Assembly: GCA_039184335.1 (NCBI GenBank)
Contig: JBCDBD010000001.1
Span: 1-64,000 of the forward strand
Source of the DNA: JBCDBD01 sp039184335
Lineage (GTDB): Bacteria; Bacteroidota; Bacteroidia; Flavobacteriales; Flavobacteriaceae
DNA: 64,000 nt
Direction of reading: 5' to 3'
In this document: one piece after another, positions 1 to 8,753 of the stretch
Layout: every line of letters starts with the position of its first letter
Position numbering within the stretch: the first letter of the stretch is position 1
Notes under the pieces: model-generated
What the model saw: the letters and a program-made list of their open reading frames with translations, nothing else
What the model was told of the DNA's origin: nothing
Database searches by the model: none
Program-made: the position numbers and the translations under genes

Positions 1-224
1 ATTTAAGATTCATAATGTTTCATATGACTTGATTAAATTTTAATTGAATGTTATCAAATCATTACTAAAATTTTTTATTATGTATTTTTTGTGAAAAACA
101 AAATATAATGTTCAGTAGTTGTGAATGTTATTTTAACAAATAGTAGTTTTTTACAATAAGTTGATTACGAATAATATATATTTAATTTCTATTTTTTATC
201 AACAAAAAGGAATCAAAAGAATCG

Positions 225-232
225 TACTTTTG
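225..232 (+). promoter_or_regulatory. Possible -7 box upstream of rpiB
   Basis: The octamer TACTTTTG fits the Bacteroidota -7 consensus TAnnTTTG and lies 28 nt before the rpiB ATG, inside a very AT-rich gene-free leader (positions 1-260). No TTG sits at the expected upstream distance, so support is weak. Confidence 0.3.
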
Positions 233-260
233 TTTTGTCAAGGAACCAAGCACAACAAAC

Positions 261-692
261 ATGAAAATTTCGATAGGCAATGACCATGCTGGAACAGAAT
301 ACAAACTTGCAATTGTGGGTTTGTTGAAATCAAAGGGAATCGAGGTTATCAACCATGGAACAGATGGAACAGATAGTGTTGATTATCCTGATTTTGTACA
401 TCCAGTGGCAAAAGATGTAGAAGATAGGACTGTAGATTTGGGCATCGTTGTGTGTGGAAGTGGAAATGGAGCGGCGATGACCATCAACAAACATCAAGGA
501 GTTCGTGGAGCTTTATGTTGGAACAAGGAAATTACTGCATTGGCCAGGGAACACAATGACGCGAACATTTTGAGTTTACCAGCACGGTTCATCGCATTGC
601 CACAAGCACTGGAAATGGTAGAAACCTTTTTGAGTACCGCATTCGAAGGTGGACGACATGAAAGAAGAATAGAAAAGATAGCTTGCAGGTAA
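261..692 (+). CDS. rpiB: Ribose-5-phosphate isomerase B
   Basis: Cytosolic aldose-ketose isomerase interconverting ribose 5-phosphate and ribulose 5-phosphate in the pentose phosphate pathway. The 143-residue protein has the usual family length. It opens with the IGNDHAG motif and carries the catalytic-cysteine loop VVCGSGNGAAMT with Cys at residue 65, then the REHNDANILSLPARF segment that supplies the conserved phosphate- and substrate-binding residues. The C terminus has the usual basic tail with GGRHERRIEKI. ATG start follows an AT-rich leader. Downstream, after 13 nt, lies the cation-transporter remnant and then a GNAT gene, so the three may be co-transcribed. RpiB versus a LacA/LacB-type isomerase rests on overall resemblance. 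Confidence 0.93.
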   Translation: MKISIGNDHAGTEYKLAIVGLLKSKGIEVINHGTDGTDSVDYPDFVHPVAKDVEDRTVDLGIVVCGSGNGAAMTINKHQGVRGALCWNKEITALAREHNDANILSLPARFIALPQALEMVETFLSTAFEGGRHERRIEKIACR

Positions 693-705
693 GATTGTCA
701 GCGTA

Positions 706-933
706 ATGCCGTACCATTACCATGGTTTCCACTATCATTCATTCTATAATCACAAAGAACAAAATTTAGACATTTCCGTTTTTTTGAACGTATTGGTATC
801 GGTTTCCAAAGGTATTGGTGTAATCATTTCTGGGAGTTTTTCATTATTATTGGATGCATTCGGTATCAATCATGTAAATCTTCAACTAGAATATGATAAA
901 TGTGATAGTAAGAATATAATAGTACAATATTAA
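706..933 (+). pseudogene. Internally deleted cation diffusion facilitator (CDF) remnant
   Basis: This 75-codon frame looks like the two ends of a CDF metal-ion/proton antiporter joined together. It begins with a His-rich stretch (HYHGFHYHSFYNH), typical of CDF N termini. A TM1-like segment and the start of TM2 follow (FLNVLVSVSKGIGVIISGSFSLLLDA, in two parts), where intact CDFs continue into a metal-binding SDALHD-type motif. Instead the frame jumps after LLLDAFG to INHVNLQLEYDKCDSKN, which resembles the last beta strand of the CDF cytoplasmic domain. About 230 residues would be missing. TAA is separated from the next ATG by one nucleotide, so translation coupling to the GNAT gene may be why the reading frame stayed open. 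The CDF assignment is by recognition of the two ends; a bona fide small membrane protein is the alternative. Confidence 0.6.
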
Positions 934-934
934 G

Positions 935-1378
935 ATGACTGTTACCATAAAAACCTTTGAAGCACTCACCAAGAGTGAATTGTATGGAATTTTACAGTTA
1001 CGAAGTGAGGTATTTGTTGTCGAACAAGATTGTGTCTATCAAGATATTGATGGAAAAGACCAAGTTGCGTGGCATGTGATGGGGTATGAACAAGATACTC
1101 TTATCGCCTATATCAGGGTATTCAAACCTGGTGATTACTTTGAGCATACAGGAATTGGTCGTGTTGTGGTCAAAAAAGGACAAAGAAAGAATGGACAGGG
1201 AAGAAAGATTATGGAAGCGTCTATCTTAATGATTACAAAAACCTTAGGCTACGATAAGATAGTGCTTTCGGCACAGACCTATCTCAAGGAATTCTATAAC
1301 TCTTTAGGATTTATTGAACGGGGAGAAGCCTATTTAGAAGATGGCATTCCGCATATTCATATGGTCAAAACCAATTGA
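935..1378 (+). CDS. GNAT family N-acetyltransferase, ElaA-like
   Basis: A 147-residue GCN5-related acetyltransferase of the ElaA group. The N terminus has the ElaA-type LRSEVFVVEQDCVYQDIDG signature, followed by the acetyl-CoA-binding region IGRVVVKKGQRKNGQGRKIM, where the R/Q-x-x-G-x-G/A pyrophosphate loop is recognisable, and a C-terminal YNSLGFIERG motif typical of GNAT strand 5/helix 4. The acceptor substrate is unknown. It starts 1 nt after the preceding remnant's stop codon. The convergent methyltransferase gene ends 14 nt downstream, leaving little room for a terminator. Confidence 0.88.
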   Translation: MTVTIKTFEALTKSELYGILQLRSEVFVVEQDCVYQDIDGKDQVAWHVMGYEQDTLIAYIRVFKPGDYFEHTGIGRVVVKKGQRKNGQGRKIMEASILMITKTLGYDKIVLSAQTYLKEFYNSLGFIERGEAYLEDGIPHIHMVKTN

Positions 1379-1392
1379 ACGGGAAGTTTTTC

Positions 1393-2631
1393 TTATGGGT
1401 GTTCTTCAATTGTTTTCAGGTATAGCGCACGCCCTATTTTTTCTACAATGCCCACAACCAGTGCATTGCCCATAAAAAAAGCCCTTTTAGTGTCAGAAAT
1501 GCCATCAAGTTTGGTATGGTCATCAGGAAACAGGTTCAAACGCTCAAGTTCGATAGGCGTTAATCTTCTTAAACCCATAGGTGTATGTACAACGTGTTTA
1601 AACCGTGATGGTGATTGCCCGCCCTCTCCGGTAACAATGGTACGTGATGGTTTTTCCAGGGAATCGGGAAAAACCATGTTGCCTTCGCTGTAATGATACT
1701 GATGGCCTGATTTAGCGATTCTGGTTTCTTTCTTTGATCCTTTTAAATATTTCCATTTGGGTATGTCTTTGTCTACAATGAAAAAATCGTCAGCAACACC
1801 ATTTTGTTGCAAAATATCAGAAAGCACTGTTCTTTTACCATCATAACACGGATTGGTCGTCATAGTACTTACCGTATCATTGATGTAGATTCCAGAATTT
1901 AGGAAAGGGGATTGTTTATGATTGTTATTGAATTGTCTTGATAGCCAAACCAAGTCACCATCTAAGTTAAAGGCTTTAGGTTGGGTATCTAAAGAAAGCA
2001 CAGGAAAAACAGAAGCTATAACGCCATCTTGGAGCAGCCAATCGGTTTTCGATGCTTTTTCTAAATTTTGAAACAGCTTCGATGTTTTGTGATAGGCCAA
2101 AAAGAAGACCCTTCTTCTACGCTGTGGCATGCCATAATCAGCAGCATTGATAACGCGCCATTCTACCGCGTAGCCCAAATTTGAAAGGCTTTTGAGCATA
2201 ATGGCAAAATCTCGACCTCTTTGTGATGAGGGTGATTTTAACAATCGGTCTACGTTTTCTAAAAAGAGGTACTTGGGTTTTTTGATTTTTTCGTTCAAGA
2301 TTCTATGGATGGACCACCATAGCACACCTTTCTTACCGATAAGGCCTTTGGAATTCTGCAATGTTGTTGCCACAGAATAGTCTTGACAGGGAAATCCGCC
2401 AACCAATACATCGTGATCGGGAATGTCATTTGTAGATACCTCAGCAATATCACTATTGGTATGGTTTCTTTTTCCGAAACGGGCTTCATAGACCAAAGAA
2501 GCATGCTGCATGTTTGTCGAAGGCTCCCATTGATTGCTCCAAATGACTTGATAATAGCCTGAGGCTTCAAGACCCAATCGAAACCCCCCAACACCGGCAA
2601 AGAGTTCACAGACTTTTAGTTTAGTAACCAA
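1393..2631 (-). CDS. DNA (cytosine-5-)-methyltransferase, orphan
   Basis: Transfers a methyl group from S-adenosylmethionine to C5 of cytosine in a specific DNA target. The 412-residue protein has the canonical C5-MTase motif order: motif I ELFAGVGGFRLGLEA at residues 9-23, motif IV GGFPCQDYSVA with catalytic Cys at residue 82, motif VI LFLENVDRLL, and motif VIII QRRRRVFF. The variable target-recognition region follows, then motifs IX-X near the C terminus (GLRRLTPIELERL and AFFMGNALVVGIV). No restriction endonuclease, Vsr nuclease or specificity gene is next to it, so it looks like an orphan methylase or the survivor of an R-M system. The recognition sequence cannot be read from the protein. 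Confidence 0.93.
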   Translation of the reverse strand: MVTKLKVCELFAGVGGFRLGLEASGYYQVIWSNQWEPSTNMQHASLVYEARFGKRNHTNSDIAEVSTNDIPDHDVLVGGFPCQDYSVATTLQNSKGLIGKKGVLWWSIHRILNEKIKKPKYLFLENVDRLLKSPSSQRGRDFAIMLKSLSNLGYAVEWRVINAADYGMPQRRRRVFFLAYHKTSKLFQNLEKASKTDWLLQDGVIASVFPVLSLDTQPKAFNLDGDLVWLSRQFNNNHKQSPFLNSGIYINDTVSTMTTNPCYDGKRTVLSDILQQNGVADDFFIVDKDIPKWKYLKGSKKETRIAKSGHQYHYSEGNMVFPDSLEKPSRTIVTGEGGQSPSRFKHVVHTPMGLRRLTPIELERLNLFPDDHTKLDGISDTKRAFFMGNALVVGIVEKIGRALYLKTIEEHP

Positions 2632-2999
2632 AACACCAATTAAAAAGTTTGATTGAAAATAGAAATTATCTTTTTACCAAAATCAATTGGTTGCGCTTTT
2701 TGGTTGGCATTGATTTGAATGGACTTTTGAATTTGTTCCTTTACTCTTAATGAATTTCGAAAAATGGCCGACCCTGACTTCAATTTGCGTAATTGATGAA
2801 TATGAACAAAAAACCCTTACATGTTATCAAAACTTTAAGGAAACGCATCGTTGAATTAGTTTAAGAGGCAACCTTTTTTTTGATTGTATTTTCGATTTGA
2901 TTTTTATAACGGCGCTTATTTGTTTTTCAATTTGATAGCAAAAAAACCTAGAACTAAAAATTAAAACGTCATTACGACTAACTCCAAAATCACTTAATT
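2632..2999. other. Gene-free intergenic region
   Basis: A 368-nt AT-rich gap between two divergent genes, the minus-strand methyltransferase and the plus-strand OMP gene. It should hold both promoters. I found no perfect TTG-N19-TAnnTTTG pair, no RNA gene and no convincing short coding frame. Confidence 0.5.
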
Positions 3000-3608
3000 A
3001 TGAAAAAGTTTTTTTTATGTATTTCGCTTTTTGTGTTTACAATCACCGCATCAGCACAATCTTTTTTTGACGATGTAGGAATAGGCGTCAGAGGTGGATT
3101 GAACCTATCTACGATTACAGGTGACGATTTTGATAGTCCAGACTCCAGAACAAGTTTTTATATAGGAATCTTAGCAGAGTTTCCTTTATCGGAAAAATTC
3201 TCTTTACAATCAGAACTTTTTTATTCTGCCCAAGGGTTTGATATAGGAGATGAGCCCCTGCCAGATGGCAGTGATGCTATTTATGACGCCACTTTGAAAT
3301 TGGATTACATTCAAATTCCGATACTTATGAAAGTGTATTTGGCAAAAGGTCTAAATCTTCATGGAGGACCACAATTCGGTTTTAACGTCAATGAAGAAAT
3401 AAGTATTGATATCCCAGGGGATGACGATTTGGACATTGAACTTGATGATGCCAATAGTTTTGATTTTCAAATCACAAATGGACTGGAATATAAAATTAAA
3501 GATGTCTTTTTGATTCAAGCAAGATACACTTTCGGGCTTACTGATATTATTGATGATGTAGATTCTCGCACTTCCAATATATCTTTTGGTATAGGTTATA
3601 TTTTTTAG
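3000..3608 (+). CDS. Outer-membrane beta-barrel protein (PorT/OMP_b-brl type)
   Basis: A 202-residue secreted protein with a signal peptide at residues 1-19 (MKKFFLCISLFVFTITASA, cleavage before QS). The mature part alternates polar and apolar residues in strands ending in aromatic residues, as in GIGVRGGLNLSTITGDDF, FSLQSELFYSAQGF, FLIQARYTFGL and the terminal SFGIGYIF. This is typical of the eight-strand OMP_b-brl family of Bacteroidota, with a C-terminal Phe for BAM recognition. Asp-rich loops (GDDDLDIELDD) suggest extracellular turns. The exact function is unknown; such proteins are mostly uncharacterised. It stands alone, with a convergent gene after 26 nt. Confidence 0.85.
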   Translation: MKKFFLCISLFVFTITASAQSFFDDVGIGVRGGLNLSTITGDDFDSPDSRTSFYIGILAEFPLSEKFSLQSELFYSAQGFDIGDEPLPDGSDAIYDATLKLDYIQIPILMKVYLAKGLNLHGGPQFGFNVNEEISIDIPGDDDLDIELDDANSFDFQITNGLEYKIKDVFLIQARYTFGLTDIIDDVDSRTSNISFGIGYIF

Positions 3609-3634
3609 ACAGCACCACAATAGACGATTTTCAT

Positions 3635-4822
3635 CTAATATTTTTTGGTAAAAATATTGATGATTTTATTGCAAAATGCAACTTGTTCACTTGAGGTTTG
3701 AAAAACAGGATTGTTTTTTCGTTCATGTGCTACAGCGAAAATAGTAAACGTGATTCGCTCAATCATGTTTCGCATTTCAATGTTTCCATTTACATATTGC
3801 TCCTTAAGTTTTTGTGCTTCTTTTTTCCACCATGACAGCTCCGTATTTTTTGGTTTGTTGAAGCAAGTATCGAATTTTTCGACAAATTTTTCAACAAGTT
3901 TTAGTTCAATAGTTAATGCTTTTGTAAAAGATTTTTCTCTTGCTTTATAATTTTTTGACTTCAACAACTTGTGATATACTGTTTTCAGGCTATCAGTATT
4001 TATTAGGCCTTGATATGTTTCAAGAATTCGCTCGTAATTTTCAATGGCAAATAATAATTGATTGTTTTGTTCAAAACGTTGTGTTTGCAATTTTTGTTTT
4101 TCAAATAGTTTGACCAACATATTTGGTTTAATTGTATTATTTTTAATACGCTGTTGCAAAAAAAGCCAATCTATAGCCCTTGTAATTTCTTTTTGTTTAG
4201 GCCATTCATGCCTGCCTTCAAATGAAAAAAGGGTGTTCTTAAAATCTAATTTGCCAAGAAAGGACCTATTAACCAACATTTCCCTAAGGTTCATATCCTT
4301 ATTGCCACATAATCCTACATATAAAAAATCTTGTGTCGAAGGGATATGTAATGGACTGGGAGAAAATCCTGCACCACAAGCAATTACACCTGTGAATTCA
4401 TTGGTCATGACCGCTATTGCAGTTGCCAATCTCGACCCTCCAGAAAACCCAGCTAGAAATATATTGTCACGATCTATTTTATACTTTTGAAATATGGTAG
4501 CAAAAAGGTTTTCAGCAGTCTTAAAATTTTGTTCAAAAGGACCGTTTTTCGAATCGTTGGAAGAGACAATAATAATTCCGTAATTATCTGCCGCTTCTGT
4601 AAAAGGAAGTATTCCCATTTTGGCCCTGGCGCGAGGCTCAAACACAAAAATTATGGGTGAATGTTCATTTTTGTCGAATGACTGTGGCAAGTAAACAGAG
4701 TATGATTCATCTGCACTCCCTAAAATAGGTAAAGAATCTAGAATCCTCCCTTTTTTTATAGGATCTTGGGCACATAAAAAGTTGAAAACCCAAAACACCA
4801 CCAAATATACTTTTAACCGCAT
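3635..4822 (-). CDS. Secreted alpha/beta hydrolase-fold esterase-like protein
   Basis: A 395-residue protein with an N-terminal signal peptide (residues 1-18, ending FLCAQ) and an alpha/beta hydrolase domain at about residues 30-225. The nucleophile elbow GFSGG has Ser at residue 127. A likely catalytic His lies in GRHEWPKQ. The start of the domain (YSVYLPQSFDKN, then IIFVFEPRARA) resembles dienelactone hydrolase or PHB-depolymerase-like esterases. The last ~170 residues are Lys/Glu-rich and helical and look like a separate, unrecognised domain. Substrate unknown. The gene follows the S41 peptidase gene with a 9-nt gap and is probably co-transcribed with it and rnpA. Confidence 0.75.
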   Translation of the reverse strand: MRLKVYLVVFWVFNFLCAQDPIKKGRILDSLPILGSADESYSVYLPQSFDKNEHSPIIFVFEPRARAKMGILPFTEAADNYGIIIVSSNDSKNGPFEQNFKTAENLFATIFQKYKIDRDNIFLAGFSGGSRLATAIAVMTNEFTGVIACGAGFSPSPLHIPSTQDFLYVGLCGNKDMNLREMLVNRSFLGKLDFKNTLFSFEGRHEWPKQKEITRAIDWLFLQQRIKNNTIKPNMLVKLFEKQKLQTQRFEQNNQLLFAIENYERILETYQGLINTDSLKTVYHKLLKSKNYKAREKSFTKALTIELKLVEKFVEKFDTCFNKPKNTELSWWKKEAQKLKEQYVNGNIEMRNMIERITFTIFAVAHERKNNPVFQTSSEQVAFCNKIINIFTKKY

Positions 4823-4831
4823 GGGAAAGGG

Positions 4832-6457
4832 TCATCTTAAAGTGGATGCATATTTTGCGCTATTGTTCAGAAGTTCTTTTGCAGCCAAAATAGCTTCATC
4901 ACGCGCTAGGTAATGGCGATATAGTCCTTCTCTATACGCATAGCGCTTTACAATCTCATCTTCCAGTTTTTTTTGTATTTCGTTTTTGTAGGTATCCAAC
5001 GCAGCAATTTTACCCTTGTTTATGGCGATAAGCAAATCTTTGTATTTGTCTTGTACCTCAGCCCCCAACAAATTTTCATCTTTGTTGATGTTTTCTTCCA
5101 AAAACCGTTCTGTGGTCGTTTGAAAACTGAAATCCTTTGTTCGGGCAAAGGCCTTAAATTTTTGATAATCGTCATCTGAAAAAGAAAATTCATTGATGTT
5201 TGCCTCTAAATTTTGGTAATGGTAATCGGTAGCGAAATCGAAGAGAATGTTATTTTCTTCCAAGGCATCGATCAACACATTGGAATTTAAGGTGGCAATT
5301 TCCACGTCGGGCATTACCCCACCCCCATCTTTGACAACACGTCCATTTTTGGTCTTGAATTGATTGAATGTTGTGTTCTTTATGGCATTTCCCTCCTCGT
5401 CCCGATTCCAGTAGTCCAGAGACTGAATGCACCTGCCCGAAGGCGTATAGTAGCGTGAAATGGTGACCTTGAGCTGGGTACCATAGGTTAGTTTTAAGGG
5501 ACGTTGCACAAGGCCCTTACCAAAGCTTCTTGCTCCCATGATCACTGCCCGATCAAGGTCTTGAAGCCCTCCAGAAACAATTTCGCTTGCAGAAGCACTG
5601 TTGCCGTCGATCAGTACGACCAAGGGAATGGTCAAATCTTCGGGTTGGTTCTTGGTCTTGTATGTTTGATTGAACTTTTTGACCTTCGATTTTGTGGTCA
5701 CGATCAATTCTCCCTTAGGCACGAATAGATTGGTGACATTGATGGCCTCAGACAATAAACCTCCAGGATTTCCCCTTAAATCCAAAATCAATAACTCGGC
5801 GCCTTGACCTTTCAAGTCTTGTATGGCAGCCCTGGTTTGGCTTGAAGCCTTTCTGTTGAACCTTGATAGCACCACATATCCGGTTTTTTCATCAACCATA
5901 TTGTAATACGGTACGGCATCAATCTCAACACCTTCCCTTTGTAAGGATGCTGTCTGTATTTTTCCCTGTCGTTTGAATGTGATGTCAACCGTGGTGTTTT
6001 TTGCCCCCTTCAGTAGCTCACTGGCATTGTCATCAAAATCCGCTACGTTGACATTACCAATTTTTATGATCTCATCCCCGGCTTTAAGACCGGCCTTATC
6101 TGCGGCATATCCTTTATAGGGTTCCACCACTAAAAGTCTATCTTCATAAGAACGCACCAAGGCACCGATGCCTGAATATTCACCGGCATTATTGATTTTA
6201 TAGGCTTCAACATCCTGCTCGTTTAAAAACTTGGTATAGGGATCCAGTTCATCAAGCATGTTTTTAATGGCCGAGTCCATGAGTTCTGCAGGGTTGGTCT
6301 CATCGACGTAGTTCATGTTGAGTTCTTTGAACAAAGTGGTGAAGATTTCTATCTGCTTTGCGATCTCAAAAAAATCACTCTTATAACTGCTGCCAAAAAC
6401 CAAAAAAACCAAGGCCAACAAAGGAACCAACACCTGACTTTTACCTAACCTGTCCAT
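4832..6457 (-). CDS. S41 family C-terminal processing peptidase (CtpA-like)
   Basis: A 541-residue periplasmic serine protease. Residues 1-24 form a signal anchor. A PDZ domain covers about residues 95-175 (GIGALV through AGLKAGDEIIKI). The peptidase S41 core follows at about 190-400, with LDLRGNPGGLL, the catalytic-serine motif SASASE at residues 287-292 and the general-base lysine in SFGKGLVQ at residue 314. The C-terminal ~140 residues are helical. Members cleave the C termini of secreted or envelope proteins. The first 17 nt overlap the 3' end of rnpA, an arrangement seen in many Bacteroidota that suggests translational coupling. Confidence 0.93.
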   Translation of the reverse strand: MDRLGKSQVLVPLLALVFLVFGSSYKSDFFEIAKQIEIFTTLFKELNMNYVDETNPAELMDSAIKNMLDELDPYTKFLNEQDVEAYKINNAGEYSGIGALVRSYEDRLLVVEPYKGYAADKAGLKAGDEIIKIGNVNVADFDDNASELLKGAKNTTVDITFKRQGKIQTASLQREGVEIDAVPYYNMVDEKTGYVVLSRFNRKASSQTRAAIQDLKGQGAELLILDLRGNPGGLLSEAINVTNLFVPKGELIVTTKSKVKKFNQTYKTKNQPEDLTIPLVVLIDGNSASASEIVSGGLQDLDRAVIMGARSFGKGLVQRPLKLTYGTQLKVTISRYYTPSGRCIQSLDYWNRDEEGNAIKNTTFNQFKTKNGRVVKDGGGVMPDVEIATLNSNVLIDALEENNILFDFATDYHYQNLEANINEFSFSDDDYQKFKAFARTKDFSFQTTTERFLEENINKDENLLGAEVQDKYKDLLIAINKGKIAALDTYKNEIQKKLEDEIVKRYAYREGLYRHYLARDEAILAAKELLNNSAKYASTLR

Positions 6458-6833
6458 ACGATTGTTTTTTTAGAAATAATTCAAGTAAAACCCGCATTTT
6501 TTCTTCAACATCCTTAAAATGGGGCTCTTCTTTTCCAAGATATAAAAACACAAACGCAAACTTTCCCTCAATGTTGTTAAAAATTAAAGGCTTGTTCAAC
6601 CGATAGCTTTCACGGAGCAAACGTTTGATACGATTTCGCGTAACGGCACTTTTAAAACTTCTTTTTGGGGCCACGACAGCAACTTTTACCTTTACTGGCT
6701 CTTCGTGAGCCACATTGAGGTAAATCAGTTTTAAGGGGTATTTTTTTAACTGTCTTCCTTCTTTAAAGAGCTGTTCAAATACCTTCTTGCTCTTTAGTTT
6801 CTCGTTTTTTGGAAAGGAAAGTTCCATAGCCAA
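6441..6833 (-). CDS. rnpA: Ribonuclease P protein component
   Basis: A small basic protein (130 aa, family usually 110-140) that binds the catalytic RNase P RNA and helps mature tRNA 5' ends. The diagnostic motif SAVTRNRIKRLLRESYR is at about residues 63-79, preceded by a strand-rich VKVAVVAPKRSFKS segment. The N terminus FPKNEKLKSKKVFEQLFKEG matches the usual start. Its 3' end overlaps the S41 peptidase start. rpmH, often upstream in other phyla, is not present in the 5' flank. Confidence 0.95.
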   Translation of the reverse strand: MAMELSFPKNEKLKSKKVFEQLFKEGRQLKKYPLKLIYLNVAHEEPVKVKVAVVAPKRSFKSAVTRNRIKRLLRESYRLNKPLIFNNIEGKFAFVFLYLGKEEPHFKDVEEKMRVLLELFLKKQSYGQVR

Positions 6834-6896
6834 AAGTATAAAATCTTAGTAAGGCCACTATCGTTTTTTATAAGGGTTTACCAATAGGCCATTCCC

Positions 6897-8753
6897 TTAT
6901 TCGGGTTGGTAAACATTGTTTTGACGATTTATATCGGCCATCAGTTGAGAAGGATCAACGGCGATTCCGGCAATACGCTCTTTGGGTAAATCTATGACAA
7001 AGTCATACGTTGGGCTTGCCCAAGACCAATCATCAAGAATGGTTCTTTTGAGTGTGGGATAGGGATTTTCCTTTTCACCCCGCATCATCCGTAATGGCAC
7101 GTAATAGGTTTCTTGGTTCCCTGCGGTATCTACCACAAGAATATCCAGTGGCATCGGCATCGAGCCAGTGCGTTCCAATGAAATCTTGGTCGTTCCTTCT
7201 TCTGCATCAACAGCTTTGATTGCGTAGTCAATGGTGTTTGTGGTCTGTGTCCAATCGGTGAGGTACCAATCAAGCTGCATTCCAGAAATCTTTTCTGCTG
7301 TTCTCTTAATGTCGTTGGGCACGGGGTGCTTGAACTTAAAATCATTGTAATATTTTCTGAGGGTCTGCATCAATTTTTCTTGCCCAATGACATAACCAAG
7401 TTGTGCCAAAAAAATAGCTCCCTTGCTGTAAGCGGCAACACCATAGGCAAAATTGACATCATATCGGTCTGCGTGGGTGGTCTGCGGTTGTTCTCGACCT
7501 GATTCCACTAACCGGTAATAACTCTTATATGAACCTTCAAAAGGATTTTCCTTCCCCTGCTGCATAATTTCGTTCATACAAAGACTGCTTATGAACGAGG
7601 TAAATCCCTCATCCATCCACGCGTATTTTGATTCATTGGTGGCCAATACATGCTGAAACCATGAATGCGCCATTTCATGTACCATAACGCCAACAAGGCT
7701 GTTAAAGTTTCGCTCACCGGTAATCAAGGTACTCATGGCATATTCCATACCACCATCACCTCCTTGGACCACCGAATATTGTTCATATGGATAAGCCCCA
7801 ACATTTTTGTTGAAGAACTCCATCGCGGCAACGGTCTTGGGCTGTAGGTTCTTCCAATTTTCTTGAAGTCCGGGTTTGTCTTTGTAAAAAAAATGAAGGG
7901 TAGGTCCGTTTTCCATTTCAACCACATCGTGTACGTACCCTGGGTCAGCACCCCACATAAAATCATGCACCATAGGCGCTTTAAAATGCCAGGTCAATGT
8001 CTTTCCCTTTGTTTTTACGTTCGTCCCGGGAGTTTCGTATCCATGGCCAATCTCCTGAGGGTTTTGTAGGTATCCCGTTCCGCCAATGGTATAATCTTTG
8101 TCAATTGTAATTTTCACGTCAAAATCACCCCAAACCCCATGAAATTCCCTGGCGATGTATGGGTTTGGGTGCCAACCTTCGCTATCATATTCTACCATTT
8201 TCGGATACCATTGGCTCATGGACAGGGCGATACCCTCTTTACTGTTTCGACCTGAACGACGTATCTGAAGCGGAACCTGCCCATCAAAAACCATACTGAA
8301 GGTAGATTTTTCGCCTGGAGCAATAGGTTGTGCCAAATCAACGACCAGAATGGTTTCTTCTTCAGAAAAAGTTACCTTTTGACCATCTTGTGTAAGGGAT
8401 CCCACATGCAAATACCCCATTTCACTTTTCGATAATGTGGCTATTCGGCTCTGCTCATTTTCAACCATTCTTCCATCGGGGTCTTGAATATGCTGCAACC
8501 GCATGTCCATTTCGCTGCCAGGTTGAAAGGCATTGAAGTATAAGTGGTAATAGACCCTGCTCAATGAATCAGGAGAATTGTTGGTATAGGTCAGTTTTTG
8601 CGTTCCCGAGTATTGAAATGAGTTCACATCCATTTCAACTTCCATGAGGTAATCGGCATGTTGTTGCCAATAATAGGTGTGGTTTTCTTGGGCTTGGGGG
8701 AATGACTGCCATCCCAAAAACACAGAAAGCAGAAGCGCTGTGATAATTTTCAT
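6897..8753 (-). CDS. M1 family metallopeptidase (aminopeptidase-like), secreted
   Basis: A 618-residue zinc metallopeptidase with a signal peptide (residues 1-21). The M1 architecture is clear: an N-terminal beta-sandwich, the exopeptidase-type loop GGMEYA at 334-339, and the zinc site HEMAHSWFQH at 359-368 with the third ligand Glu382 in MDEGFTSF. It likely trims peptides in the periplasm or outside the cell. Its start codon lies immediately after the stop of the S8 peptidase gene, so both form a peptidase operon with the upstream MBL gene. Confidence 0.93.
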   Translation of the reverse strand: MKIITALLLSVFLGWQSFPQAQENHTYYWQQHADYLMEVEMDVNSFQYSGTQKLTYTNNSPDSLSRVYYHLYFNAFQPGSEMDMRLQHIQDPDGRMVENEQSRIATLSKSEMGYLHVGSLTQDGQKVTFSEEETILVVDLAQPIAPGEKSTFSMVFDGQVPLQIRRSGRNSKEGIALSMSQWYPKMVEYDSEGWHPNPYIAREFHGVWGDFDVKITIDKDYTIGGTGYLQNPQEIGHGYETPGTNVKTKGKTLTWHFKAPMVHDFMWGADPGYVHDVVEMENGPTLHFFYKDKPGLQENWKNLQPKTVAAMEFFNKNVGAYPYEQYSVVQGGDGGMEYAMSTLITGERNFNSLVGVMVHEMAHSWFQHVLATNESKYAWMDEGFTSFISSLCMNEIMQQGKENPFEGSYKSYYRLVESGREQPQTTHADRYDVNFAYGVAAYSKGAIFLAQLGYVIGQEKLMQTLRKYYNDFKFKHPVPNDIKRTAEKISGMQLDWYLTDWTQTTNTIDYAIKAVDAEEGTTKISLERTGSMPMPLDILVVDTAGNQETYYVPLRMMRGEKENPYPTLKRTILDDWSWASPTYDFVIDLPKERIAGIAVDPSQLMADINRQNNVYQPE

